In this document: one piece after another, positions 6,680-13,618 of the stretch
Position numbering within the stretch: the stretch's first letter is position 1
Layout: every line of letters begins with the position of its first letter
Assembly: GCA_009668925.1 (NCBI GenBank)
Contig: SBEK01000082.1
Coordinates: forward strand, 1-17,248
From: Deltaproteobacteria bacterium
GTDB taxonomy: Bacteria > Desulfobacterota > Syntrophia > Syntrophales > Smithellaceae
Length of the DNA: 17,248 nt
Direction of reading: 5' to 3'
Program-made: the position numbers and the translations under genes
The notes under the pieces: model-generated
Databases searched by the model: none
Seen by the model: only the letters and a program-made list of their open reading frames with translations
Told to the model about the DNA's origin: nothing

Positions 6680-6709
6680 CATGGCCGGTAATATAAACAG
6701 CCCTGGAAG

Positions 6710-6737
6710 TTGACAATACTTAAAAGAGAAATAATCT
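6710..6737 (+). promoter_or_regulatory. Candidate promoter of the OsmC-family gene
   Basis: A perfect -35 TTGACA (6710-6715) is followed after 16 bases by TAATCT (6732-6737), a weak -10 with 3 of 6 matches, in an AT-rich context. The ATG at 6775 would lie about 30 bases past the start site, with AAGGAG at 6761-6766. Confidence 0.45.
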
Positions 6738-6774
6738 AAAGAAAGCTGAAGAAAATGGGAAAGGAGATCAAGAT

Positions 6775-7200
6775 ATGAAGCGTAAGGCGTTTGCGGTGTG
6801 GACGGGCCCCATCCGGGAGGGTCACGGAGCCCTGACCACGGACAGCGGTGTTCTAAACAATACGCAGTATTCGTTCGCCACCCGTTTTGAAAACGGCGTC
6901 GGCACAAATCCTGAAGAATTGATTGCCGCGGCGCATGCCGGCTGCTTTTCCATGGCGCTGTCCGGCATATTGGGCGCCGCCGGACTCACGGCGGAAACCA
7001 TTAAAACAACGGCAACGGTCACGATCGAAAAAAAGGGAGACGGATTTGCCATCACCGCCGTCCACCTGGAGGTTCGGGCCAAAATCCCGGGGGCTTCCCC
7101 CGACGCCTTCAGCCAGGCGGCCAAAACCGCCAAGGAAGGATGTCCCGTATCCAAGGTGCTAAACGCCGCGATTACGATGGACGCCGCCCTCGAATCATAA
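6775..7200 (+). CDS. OsmC-family thiol peroxidase
   Basis: A cytoplasmic peroxidase of the OsmC/Ohr superfamily, 141 residues, which is the family's normal size. These homodimers reduce organic hydroperoxides with two cysteines re-reduced by dithiol partners. The N-terminus (AFAVWTGPIREGHGALTTDSG) is the OsmC beta-hairpin. NPEELIAAAHAGCFSMALS (45-63) carries the catalytic Glu48 and Cys57, and EGCPVSKVLN (121-130) the resolving Cys123. R37 in TRFENG fits the usual active-site arginine. It closely resembles the OsmC subgroup, as opposed to Ohr, in its TNPEELIAAAHAGCF block. No signal peptide is present. The ribosome site AAGGAG is strong. Unlike the nearby rhodanese, both reactive positions here are ordinary cysteine codons. 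Confidence 0.95.
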   Translation: MKRKAFAVWTGPIREGHGALTTDSGVLNNTQYSFATRFENGVGTNPEELIAAAHAGCFSMALSGILGAAGLTAETIKTTATVTIEKKGDGFAITAVHLEVRAKIPGASPDAFSQAAKTAKEGCPVSKVLNAAITMDAALES

Positions 7201-7334
7201 TAAGGCGACGCAGCATCACGGCATTGGGGGCAACCTGGCGCGACACATGAGGCTTACGCGGAAGATTTGCCCCGGGTGGGAACGGATCCGCAGACGCTTT
7301 GGAAAATTCTGGAACAAAACGGAAAGGGTGGAAC

Positions 7335-8468
7335 ATGCGATTCCCGATGCCGGACATTGCCCAAAGGGTGTTGGCGGTGTTGATCTGCCTCTTCGCCGGA
7401 ACTTCCGTTTCGGCCGCCGACTTCGACCTCTCCAGGATCAAATTACCGCCGGGATTCACGATCCGCCTCTATGCTTATCCGGTGCCCGGCGCAAGATCCA
7501 TGACACTCGGTCCGCAGGGAGTGCTTTTCATCGGATCGCGCAGCGAAGGCAAGGTTTATGCGGCGGTCGACCGCAACGGCGACCACCTTGCGGAGTCCAT
7601 CAAGGTGATCGCCGACGGCCTCACTTCCCCCAACGGCGTCGCCTTTCACGGCGCTTCGCTGTATGTTGCTGAGATCAGCCGCATCCTGCGTTTCGATCGC
7701 ATCGCTGACCGCCTCGATTCTCCCCCCGCCCCTGTGGTCATCTACGACGGTTTTCCCGCAGAACGTCATCATGGCTGGAAGTTTATCGCGTTTAGTCCGG
7801 ACGGATTCCTTTATGTTCCTGTAGGCGCCCCCTGCAACATCTGTCTGGCCCGGGATAAACGGTTCGCCTCCATCATGCGGATGCGGCCGGACGGCTCGTC
7901 TGTTGAAATTTACGCCCACGGCGTGCGCAACACGGTGGGTTTCGACTGGCATCCGGAAACGAAGGAACTCTGGTTTACCGACAACGGCAGGGACTGGCTG
8001 GGCAACAACCAGCCGCCTGATGAACTCAACCACGCGCCTCAAAAAGATATGCACTTCGGATACCCGTTTTGCCATGGGACATCGATACCTGACCCCGAAT
8101 TCGGCATCGGCAAGAATTGCAGCAAATTTGTTCCGCCCGCAATGGAACTGGGAGCGCACGTGGCCGCGCTGGGCATGCGCTTTTACACCGGCCGGATGTT
8201 CCCCGAACCATACAGGCACAGAATTTTTATCGCGGAACACGGCTCCTGGAACAGGGTTCCGCCTTCCGGTTACCGGATCACCACCGTCGCACTGGAAGGA
8301 AACAGGGCGCTCCGGTATGAGGTTTTCGCCGAGGGATGGCTTCAGGGACTCGTTGCCGGCGGCCGTCCCGTCGATGTTCTGGTAATGCCGGACGGTGCGC
8401 TTCTGGTCTCCGACGACCGGGCGGGCGCCGTCTATCGGATTTCCTATGACGGCCGGCCGCAGCGTTGA
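7335..8468 (+). CDS. Exported sorbosone/glucose dehydrogenase-like beta-propeller (PQQ type)
   Basis: A 377-residue protein of the soluble glucose dehydrogenase / aldose sugar dehydrogenase (Asd, YliI) / sorbosone dehydrogenase superfamily. These are six-bladed propellers that, in characterised members, oxidise sugars or aldehydes with PQQ and calcium in the periplasm. ATG 7335 is chosen over 7299 because it follows AAAGGG and begins directly with a signal peptide (cleavage near VSAAD). Family landmarks are LPPGFTIRLYA (37-47), GLTSPNGVAFHGASLYVAE (95-113), HHGWKFIAFSPDGFLYV (145-161, with the likely catalytic His), GVRNTVGFDWHP (196-207), LWFTDNGRDWLGNN (212-225), ELNHAPQKDMHFGYPFCHG (230-248), IAEHGSWNR (299-307) and the closing DVLVMPDGALLVSDDRAGAVYRI. 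It lacks a fused haem domain; a triheme cytochrome is encoded 202 bases downstream. Substrate unknown. Confidence 0.9.
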   Translation: MRFPMPDIAQRVLAVLICLFAGTSVSAADFDLSRIKLPPGFTIRLYAYPVPGARSMTLGPQGVLFIGSRSEGKVYAAVDRNGDHLAESIKVIADGLTSPNGVAFHGASLYVAEISRILRFDRIADRLDSPPAPVVIYDGFPAERHHGWKFIAFSPDGFLYVPVGAPCNICLARDKRFASIMRMRPDGSSVEIYAHGVRNTVGFDWHPETKELWFTDNGRDWLGNNQPPDELNHAPQKDMHFGYPFCHGTSIPDPEFGIGKNCSKFVPPAMELGAHVAALGMRFYTGRMFPEPYRHRIFIAEHGSWNRVPPSGYRITTVALEGNRALRYEVFAEGWLQGLVAGGRPVDVLVMPDGALLVSDDRAGAVYRISYDGRPQR

Positions 8469-8537
8469 ATCTTCAAGAGGCACCGCGTCCTTCGTGGCCG
8501 GATGTCCGGCAAAAAAGAAGAAAGGCCGCGTAAGCGA

Positions 8538-8599
8538 TCATTTCACCCGTCTTTTGGCGGATCAACGAGCTTGACTTCCGTGAAATGAGATCATAAGTT
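8538..8599 (+). promoter_or_regulatory. Candidate promoter and operator of the triheme cytochrome gene
   Basis: TTGACT (8571-8576) and TAAGTT (8594-8599) are spaced by 17 bases. A perfect 9-bp dyad, TCATTTCAC (8538-8546) / GTGAAATGA (8580-8588), puts its second half inside the promoter spacer, as a repressor or activator site would. The -10 is weak (3 of 6). Confidence 0.35.
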
Positions 8600-8670
8600 A
8601 CTTTTTATTGGAAACGCCCGTGCTGTTTTGGCCTGGGAACGACACTGCTTTAATAAAGGAGGAAATCAAT

Positions 8671-8976
8671 ATGTCCCGTGTAAAGAAAACATTACTTTAC
8701 GTCTCTGGAATTCTGTTGCTTTTAACCGTTTTCGGTGCGCCGGTAATTATGGCCGGCGGGCCGCCGCTGAAAGACAAACTCTGCGGCACCTGTCATAAGG
8801 ATTTGGGCGCGATCCTGCCGAAAAAGCACCCCGATGTGGACAAGACTGCGCCTTGCCTCTCCTGCCACAAGTCGGATGCGGCAAAAACGGAGGCGACAAA
8901 ATTTTCCACGGAAATCCACAAAATACACCAGGGCGGCAAGACCAAGCTCGAATGTGCGGCCTGCCACGTTCTTTAA
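8671..8976 (+). CDS. Small periplasmic triheme c-type cytochrome
   Basis: A 101-residue electron-transfer protein. The start at 8671 follows an excellent AAAGGAGG; an upstream in-frame ATG (8608) would only add sequence before the signal peptide. Residues 1-28 are the signal peptide (MSRVKK, long hydrophobic core, IMA). Three haem-binding motifs are present: CGTCH (38-42), CLSCH (62-66) and CAACH (95-99). Besides their histidines there are exactly three others in the mature protein (H53, H83, H86), enough to give each haem bis-histidine ligation and therefore a low potential. Size and haem count resemble cytochrome c7/PpcA-type proteins of metal- and sulfur-reducing deltaproteobacteria, but the haem spacing (20 and 29 residues between motif ends) is different. 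It could accept electrons from the upstream dehydrogenase; that is inference from context. A strong terminator follows 6 bases after the stop. Confidence 0.95.
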   Translation: MSRVKKTLLYVSGILLLLTVFGAPVIMAGGPPLKDKLCGTCHKDLGAILPKKHPDVDKTAPCLSCHKSDAAKTEATKFSTEIHKIHQGGKTKLECAACHVL

Positions 8977-8981
8977 AAAAT

Positions 8982-9021
8982 CAAAGGCGGCGCTCCGCTG
9001 AGACCGCGGACGCCGCCTTTG
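8982..9021. terminator. Bidirectional terminator between cytochrome and response regulator genes
   Basis: CAAAGGCGGCG pairs perfectly with CGCCGCCTTTG (11 bp), extended inside by TCCGC/GCGGA. On the minus strand the stem is followed by TTTTTT (8974-8980 read in reverse), a proper U-tract for the regulator-kinase operon. On the plus strand it ends the cytochrome transcript, whose stop is 6 bases away. The two genes converge here. Confidence 0.85.
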
Positions 9022-9161
9022 TCCGTCATTCAACTCTTCGTCTTCATCGATTTCCGCCCAAGGCGCGAAAGCAGTAATGCTCCGCAGCTTGCCGCAATCG
9101 GGTTCGTTCATTTTGCCGGGGGCCGATATCCTGTCTTCGTTTTGCGGACTTGCTTCACTTT

Positions 9162-10517
9162 TCAGATCTTCAGGTCTTTTTTCAGATCGGCTAATTTTCT
9201 CTGCAGCTGGCGGAGCGTCACGCCCAGAATGCGGGCGGCTTCACGCCGATTGCCGCCGGTTGCATCCAGGACGAACATCACCTGCGCGGCGTCATTTTCT
9301 TTCAAGGTGCAAAGATGACGGCAAGCCAGAGACGGCGGCAGATCCAGAGGCGATTGCGCCCCGAGATTCGCAGACGAAATGACGGGCCCGTCCGCGAGCA
9401 ATACCGCATTTTCCACCGCCTGCGACAGTTCGCGGATATTCCCCGGGTAGTCTTTTTGCATCAGCAGGCCAAGCGCTTCGGAACTGAACCCGGCAATGTT
9501 TTTCCGGTGGCGCTGATTCGCCTTTTGCAGAAAATGCGCCGCCAGAAGCGCAATGTCGTTTCGCCGCTCCCGCAGCGGCGGAAGACGGATGTGGGCCGAT
9601 TTCAGACGGTACAGTAGATCGATGCGGAATTTGCCTTCCTGACAGGCACGGCTAAGCTCCGTGTTGGTGGCTGAAACGAGCCGGACATCGACGCGCAGGG
9701 GACGGCTGGCTCCGAGCGGCGTGAAGGTTTTATCCTCCAGGACGCGCAGCAGTTTCGATTGGAGGCCAAGCGGCAGCTCGCCGATTTCGTCAAGGAAGAG
9801 CGTCCCGCCGTCCGCCTGCTCGAAGAAGCCGGCGTGATTCCCGTCCGCGCCGGTAAAGGCGCCTTTGGTGTGGCCGAAGAACTGACTTTCAAACATCGTC
9901 GCCGGAATGGCGGACACATTCACGGCTACGAAAGGTCCGGCCGGGGCGGGACCCGCCCGGTGAATGCCCCGCGCCATCAATTCCTTGCCGGTTCCGGATT
10001 CACCGGTAATGAGAATCGGATTGCCGCTCCTGGCCATCACCTGCGCATAGGAAATCAATGCTTGCATCTGGGTGCTTTGCGTGACCGTGTCGGCAAACGA
10101 CGGCGGAATATCGGCCGCCTCACAGCTGGCATTGATGGACAGGCCGGCCAGCAGCCCTTTTCTTTCATAAGCCCTTTCGATGGAGAGAAAGAGCAGATCA
10201 TTATCCACGGGCTTCACCAGATAGTCGTAAGCCCCCTGGCGCATCGCTTTCACCGTTGTCGGAATATCATCCACCGCGGTGAGAATGATAAACTCCGTCT
10301 GCGGACAGAAGGGTTTCGTCGACTCCAGCACCTGCATCCCGTCGACTTCGGGCATGAGCAAATCAAGGAGGACGACATCAAAATTTCCCCCGCGGATTTT
10401 TTTGATCGCCTCCTTGCCGTTGTCGCAGATTTCAACGTTCCGCACGCCGTGCCACTTCAGAATTCTCTTTACCGAAGACAGAGATACCTCTTCATCGTCA
10501 ACAATCAAAATCTTCAT
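9162..10517 (-). CDS. Sigma-54-dependent response regulator (NtrC family)
   Basis: A 451-residue activator with the full three-domain layout. The receiver (1-120) has the acidic pair D7-D8, phospho-acceptor D52 (LLDLLMP), T80 and K102. The AAA+ domain (about 145-385) has Walker A GESGTGKE (172-179), the sigma-54 contact loop GAFTGA (219-224), Walker B TLFLDEIG (239-246) and the arginine-rich LPPLRERRNDI. A Fis-type helix-turn-helix ends the protein (NRREAARILGVTLRQLQRKL, 423-442). It should be phosphorylated by the kinase whose gene overlaps it by 4 bases, then open sigma-54 promoters. Target genes are not evident here: I found no good -24/-12 site in front of the neighbouring genes. All key residues are intact. 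Confidence 0.97.
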   Translation of the reverse strand: MKILIVDDEEVSLSSVKRILKWHGVRNVEICDNGKEAIKKIRGGNFDVVLLDLLMPEVDGMQVLESTKPFCPQTEFIILTAVDDIPTTVKAMRQGAYDYLVKPVDNDLLFLSIERAYERKGLLAGLSINASCEAADIPPSFADTVTQSTQMQALISYAQVMARSGNPILITGESGTGKELMARGIHRAGPAPAGPFVAVNVSAIPATMFESQFFGHTKGAFTGADGNHAGFFEQADGGTLFLDEIGELPLGLQSKLLRVLEDKTFTPLGASRPLRVDVRLVSATNTELSRACQEGKFRIDLLYRLKSAHIRLPPLRERRNDIALLAAHFLQKANQRHRKNIAGFSSEALGLLMQKDYPGNIRELSQAVENAVLLADGPVISSANLGAQSPLDLPPSLACRHLCTLKENDAAQVMFVLDATGGNRREAARILGVTLRQLQRKLADLKKDLKI

Positions 10518-12736
10518 AAATGCTGTCTCCCGAGTTCGTGAATGACTTTCTGGAGCTCGACAATAGGAAACGGTTTGGCGAGCGCGAAATCCGGCAGGAG
10601 CTTGATCCGGGCCGGCGCCCCGAGCGCCCGGCGGTCCGCCGAATAAAGAATCACCGGCAAGAGCGGATATTTCGCCTTAATCTGTTCCACGAGGTCCCAT
10701 CCGTCAAACCCTTTCAGCCGGACTTCGGAAACGATCATGTCCACTTCCGGATTTTCCGCGAGAAAATTGAGAATATCTGCAGGCGAGTCCTGGGGCTCCG
10801 ACCGCCAGATCACCGCATCCACGAAGTTGGCTTTCAGCTCCTTGAGATACTTCACATTGTGATCGATGCACAGGAGGGCGGGATAGAGATTCAGATTTGT
10901 CTCATCGTCCAGAGGAAGGTAAATCGAAAACCGGCTGCCCTTGCCGGGGCGGGACAGAACACTGATGAGCCCGTGGTGCTCTTTGATCAGGCCGTAAGAA
11001 ATGGAAAGCCCCAGGCCCGTGCCGTCGAGTTCCCGCCGCGTCGTAAAGAAGGGGTCGAAAATGTGATCCATATTCTTACGGTCGATTCCCTTCCCGTTGT
11101 CTTCGATATCCACGACCACCGCTCTCAGGCGTTCGATATAGCGGCAGCGGATGGTGATGAGCCCCTTTTGCTCCTGCGGAATCGCCTGGTGAGCATTAAT
11201 GAGCAGATTGGCGATCACCTGTTCGATTTTTTGAAAATGCCCGGGGATAAGCGGAACTTTTTCGGCGATCTCCTGATTAATCCGGGATACGGTTCTCCGG
11301 ACCTGGGCGCCGACAATGACCAGCGCGCCGGCAATCACGTCCGGCACGGAAATCAGCTTCTTCTGCGCGGTTTCATCGGAGCGGGAAAATTCCTTCAGGC
11401 TGGTGATGACCCGGCTGATGCGATTGGCGCCGATTTTGAACGCCTGGATGATCTCCTGCATGCTGGTGCACACTTCCTCATAGGAAAGCCCCCGCTTTTC
11501 CCAGTCGGGGTGATGGGCGCGCGATCGGGACAAGATCGTCTCCACCGTGTTCCAGATTTCTTCCAGGATCGGCACATTGTAGGCGATAAAACTGACCGGG
11601 TTGTTGATTTCGTGCGCGACGCCGGCCACGACCTCGCCGAGCGCGGTCAGTTTATGCGTTTGAATCATCTGCTGGAGCCGTAATTCCCCCTCCTGGCGAA
11701 TTCGCTTGTCCTCGGTGACGTCCTGCCAGGCCCCAACGATGTAATTCGCCCCGCCCGCGGGATGCTGGACGACCCGCCAGTAGTCCGAAAACCAGCGGTA
11801 GGAATCATCCATCACACGGAACCGGTAGCTGTATCGGTGCGTCCCTTTCGTCTGCAGGGATTGCAGCTCTCCGACGGTTCGCGCCCGGTCGTCGGGATGA
11901 ATATGGTCCGTCCAGAAATGATCGTCCTCGATAAAGGACTGCGCCGGATAACCGGTGATCTCCTCGATGGTGCTGCTTACAAACGTGATGCCGAAATCAT
12001 CACCGGCTTTCCGCGTGTAAGAAATAATCGGCAGCGATTCGAGAAGCAGGGAGAGGTGGTCGGTGGTCTGCTTGAGGGCTTTCTGCGTCCGGCGGCGCTC
12101 GAGTAGTTCGTTGAGCAGCGCTTCGTTGGCCTGCGCCAGCTCGGCCGTTCTGGATTTGACGCGCTCCTCGAGTTCTTCGTGCGCCCGAAGCAACGCCTCT
12201 TTGGCCCTTTTGCGCCTTGTGATGTCTTCCAGCGTTTCGATGGCGCCGATCAGTTCTCCGGCCGCATTGCGGATGATGGCCGCCGTAAAACGCAGCCACT
12301 TTCCCTGATGGCCCAGTTCCGGGAAGAAATCGATCGCTTCGTAGGCTTCATCCAGCAGTTTGGACTTCGTATACTTACCGGTGTACCACTTGGAGAGATT
12401 GGCCTCGCCGCGGCTTACCAGCAGATCCGCCATGCACGGGCGCTTCCTGCTGTAAAAGGCGCGCCATTGCTGGGATGTCCCGATAACGTCGTCCGCCTTT
12501 ATCCGGGTCAGCTCTTCGAGCGCTTTGTTCCAATACAGGATGCGGTGATTCCGGCCGATGACAAACGCGGGGATGGGTGAACCGCCGATAACGCTTTTGA
12601 GGCGCTGTTCGCTTTCCTTGAGTTCGCCTTCCGCTCGCTTTCTCTTGGTTTCCGACTTTCTGAGCTCTTTGAGTTCGCGGCGCAGTTCCTGAATTTGCGA
12701 AGCCAGATCATTATCCGATTGCTGCCTGCCTTTCAT
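10514..12736 (-). CDS. PAS-PAS hybrid histidine kinase with degenerate receiver
   Basis: A 740-residue sensor kinase with no transmembrane helix, so probably a cytoplasmic sensor. An N-terminal coiled coil (8-47) leads to a first PAS (about 48-172, ending in the PAC motif ETLEDITRRK) and a second coiled coil (175-230). A second PAS/PAC follows (about 230-345, HPDDR, FRVMDDSYRWF, GAWQDVTEDK). The dimerisation domain carries the phospho-acceptor H375 (AGVAHEINNP). The ATPase domain has the N box near N514, DNGKG (546-550), DPFFTTR and GTGLGL (572-577). The C-terminal receiver (618-740) is odd: the phospho-acceptor position is Glu671 (VSEVRLKGFDG) and the pocket reads CIDHN, although K721 is kept. 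It is therefore unlikely to accept phosphate. AAAGGTGG precedes the ATG. The cognate regulator follows with a 4-base overlap. Confidence 0.95.
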   Translation of the reverse strand: MKGRQQSDNDLASQIQELRRELKELRKSETKRKRAEGELKESEQRLKSVIGGSPIPAFVIGRNHRILYWNKALEELTRIKADDVIGTSQQWRAFYSRKRPCMADLLVSRGEANLSKWYTGKYTKSKLLDEAYEAIDFFPELGHQGKWLRFTAAIIRNAAGELIGAIETLEDITRRKRAKEALLRAHEELEERVKSRTAELAQANEALLNELLERRRTQKALKQTTDHLSLLLESLPIISYTRKAGDDFGITFVSSTIEEITGYPAQSFIEDDHFWTDHIHPDDRARTVGELQSLQTKGTHRYSYRFRVMDDSYRWFSDYWRVVQHPAGGANYIVGAWQDVTEDKRIRQEGELRLQQMIQTHKLTALGEVVAGVAHEINNPVSFIAYNVPILEEIWNTVETILSRSRAHHPDWEKRGLSYEEVCTSMQEIIQAFKIGANRISRVITSLKEFSRSDETAQKKLISVPDVIAGALVIVGAQVRRTVSRINQEIAEKVPLIPGHFQKIEQVIANLLINAHQAIPQEQKGLITIRCRYIERLRAVVVDIEDNGKGIDRKNMDHIFDPFFTTRRELDGTGLGLSISYGLIKEHHGLISVLSRPGKGSRFSIYLPLDDETNLNLYPALLCIDHNVKYLKELKANFVDAVIWRSEPQDSPADILNFLAENPEVDMIVSEVRLKGFDGWDLVEQIKAKYPLLPVILYSADRRALGAPARIKLLPDFALAKPFPIVELQKVIHELGRQHL

Positions 12737-12795
12737 GATTCCACCTTTGCGTGACGCTGAGAATGAACATGAGCTGCCGGGCTTGCCAATCTGGG

Positions 12796-12807
12796 ATCAA
12801 CGTTGAT
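12796..12807. promoter_or_regulatory. 12-bp perfect palindrome in the kinase leader
   Basis: ATCAACGTTGAT is exactly self-complementary and lies about 27 bases downstream of the predicted kinase transcription start. A dimeric regulator site is possible; chance cannot be excluded for one palindrome of this size. Confidence 0.3.
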
Positions 12808-12840
12808 GAAAGATCTATCCGAATCGTAACGTTTGGAAGA

Positions 12841-12868
12841 ATTATATTGGCTTCACCCGAGAAGTCAA
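12841..12868 (-). promoter_or_regulatory. Sigma-70-type promoter of the kinase-regulator operon
   Basis: On the minus strand TTGACT (12868-12863), a 16-base spacer and a perfect TATAAT (12846-12841) place the start near 12834, about 97 bases before the ATG. The -35 and spacer lie within one half of a dyad, CACCCGAGAAGTC (12854-12866) / GACTTCGGGTG (12890-12900), eleven pairs with a 2-base bulge, a candidate operator. Confidence 0.65.
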
Positions 12869-12889
12869 ACGTTTATTTAAAGAAGAAAA

Positions 12890-13100
12890 GACTTCGGGTG
12901 GAATCTTTATGGAAATCTGGAATGATAAGTCCATGCGCGGGATGCGGGTTCAAGTCCCGCGGACGCGTATGTATTTTCTCCGGGAAATAGAAAAGAGGAA
13001 TTCGCCAAAAAATAAAGGCTCAGGAAGTATGAAACGGGTCATCCCCGCCAGGATAGAAGGAAGGAAGGAACTATCCTGATACTTCGCCAAGCCCTTTTTT
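12890..13100 (+). ncRNA. Candidate GGA-rich small RNA with branched terminator-like end
   Basis: No protein is convincing here. The segment carries about eleven GGA motifs on the plus strand, roughly three to four times chance. It ends in a nested structure: AAAGGCT (13014-13020) pairs with AGCC-TTT (13090-13097, one bulge), GAAGTAT (13024-13030) with ATACTTC (13079-13085), and two inner hairpins CGGG/CCCG (13035-13047) and AGGATAG/CTATCCT (13050-13056/13071-13077). The last hairpin has a GGAAGGAAGGAA loop. Six T close the element at 13095-13100. Multiple GGA in loops plus a U-tract is how CsrB/RsmZ-type RNAs that titrate CsrA look. The 5' end is uncertain and I found no strong promoter. Confidence 0.3.
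12944..12967 (+). other. tRNA T-arm-like remnant
   Basis: GCGGGTTCAAGTCCCGC (12944-12960) is a perfect 5-bp T stem with a 7-base loop fitting the TTCRANY consensus, followed by a 7-base acceptor-like strand GGACGCG. No matching CGCGTCC, D arm or anticodon arm is found in the preceding 100 bases, so this is not a whole tRNA. A 3'-end tRNA fragment is what integrative elements often leave at an attachment site; chance resemblance is the alternative. Confidence 0.35.
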
Positions 13101-13618
13101 GATTATGTTCATGATTCGGGCGTTGTCAATGAATCCAAGCGCACCGTCTCGCGAATTTATTTACGGCACCGTGCCTCAATGTCCGCCGGTCCCGGCGCGC
13201 GAAACGGGTGGATCCCCGCTGAACGGCTTGGCGTCTCCCTCAATGCAGGCCGGCGCGGCGACTCGCCCGCCGTACATTTGGGATTGATTCTCGATATGAA
13301 ATGATCTAATTTACAACCTGGCCCTAAGCTGTCCAGATATGAAGGAACATCGTTGTTGCAGCAAGCTGTGGAGAATCAACGCTCGTCTTGCGAAGCGGGA
13401 TTGAAATGAGCAGACTTGAAGTTTTCGGGCCGGGGGCATGAGGAACGGGCTGTTCCCGATGATTGATGTTGACAAACAAGCCGGGCCGCCTTTCATTAAT
13501 GCCGTCGGATATGATTGCGTTTTTTGTATTCGACAGCAGGGAGACTGTCCATACAGGGAATCGGTGAAATGAAATAGCATTTCATCGATGCGGACAAAGC
13601 CGTCAGGGAGTCTTTACG
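13101..13618. other. Gene-free stretch upstream of the DUF748 gene
   Basis: I see no convincing gene. Short frames at 13099-13287 (plus) and 13311-13580 (minus) have no ribosome site and no family resemblance. Visible items are GGAAC/GTTCC (13442-13456), a TTGACA at 13469-13474 with only poor -10 candidates downstream, and a perfect hairpin near the DUF748 start. The stretch could hold decayed DNA or a long leader. Confidence 0.4.
13563..13586 (+). other. Leader hairpin before the DUF748 gene
   Basis: GGTGAAATG pairs with CATTTCATC (9 bp, one G-U) around the loop AAATAG. It ends about 20 bases before the ribosome site AGGGAG. No U-tract follows, so it is not a terminator; it may stabilise the mRNA or be a protein-binding dyad. 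Confidence 0.4.

Noticed and set aside
7443..8483. 346-codon open frame on the minus strand
   Set aside because: Antisense to the well-conserved dehydrogenase-like gene; composition typical of a shadow frame.
8634..8649. GG-N10-GC spacing resembling a sigma-54 promoter before the cytochrome gene
   Set aside because: Only the GG and GC and a few bases fit; the start site would fall inside the ribosome-binding site.
8722..9111. 129-codon minus frame running through the terminator
   Set aside because: Crosses the strong terminator hairpin and is antisense to the triheme cytochrome.
12751..12990. 79-codon open frame on the plus strand
   Set aside because: Overlaps the kinase promoter and the tRNA-like arm, has no ribosome site and no family resemblance.
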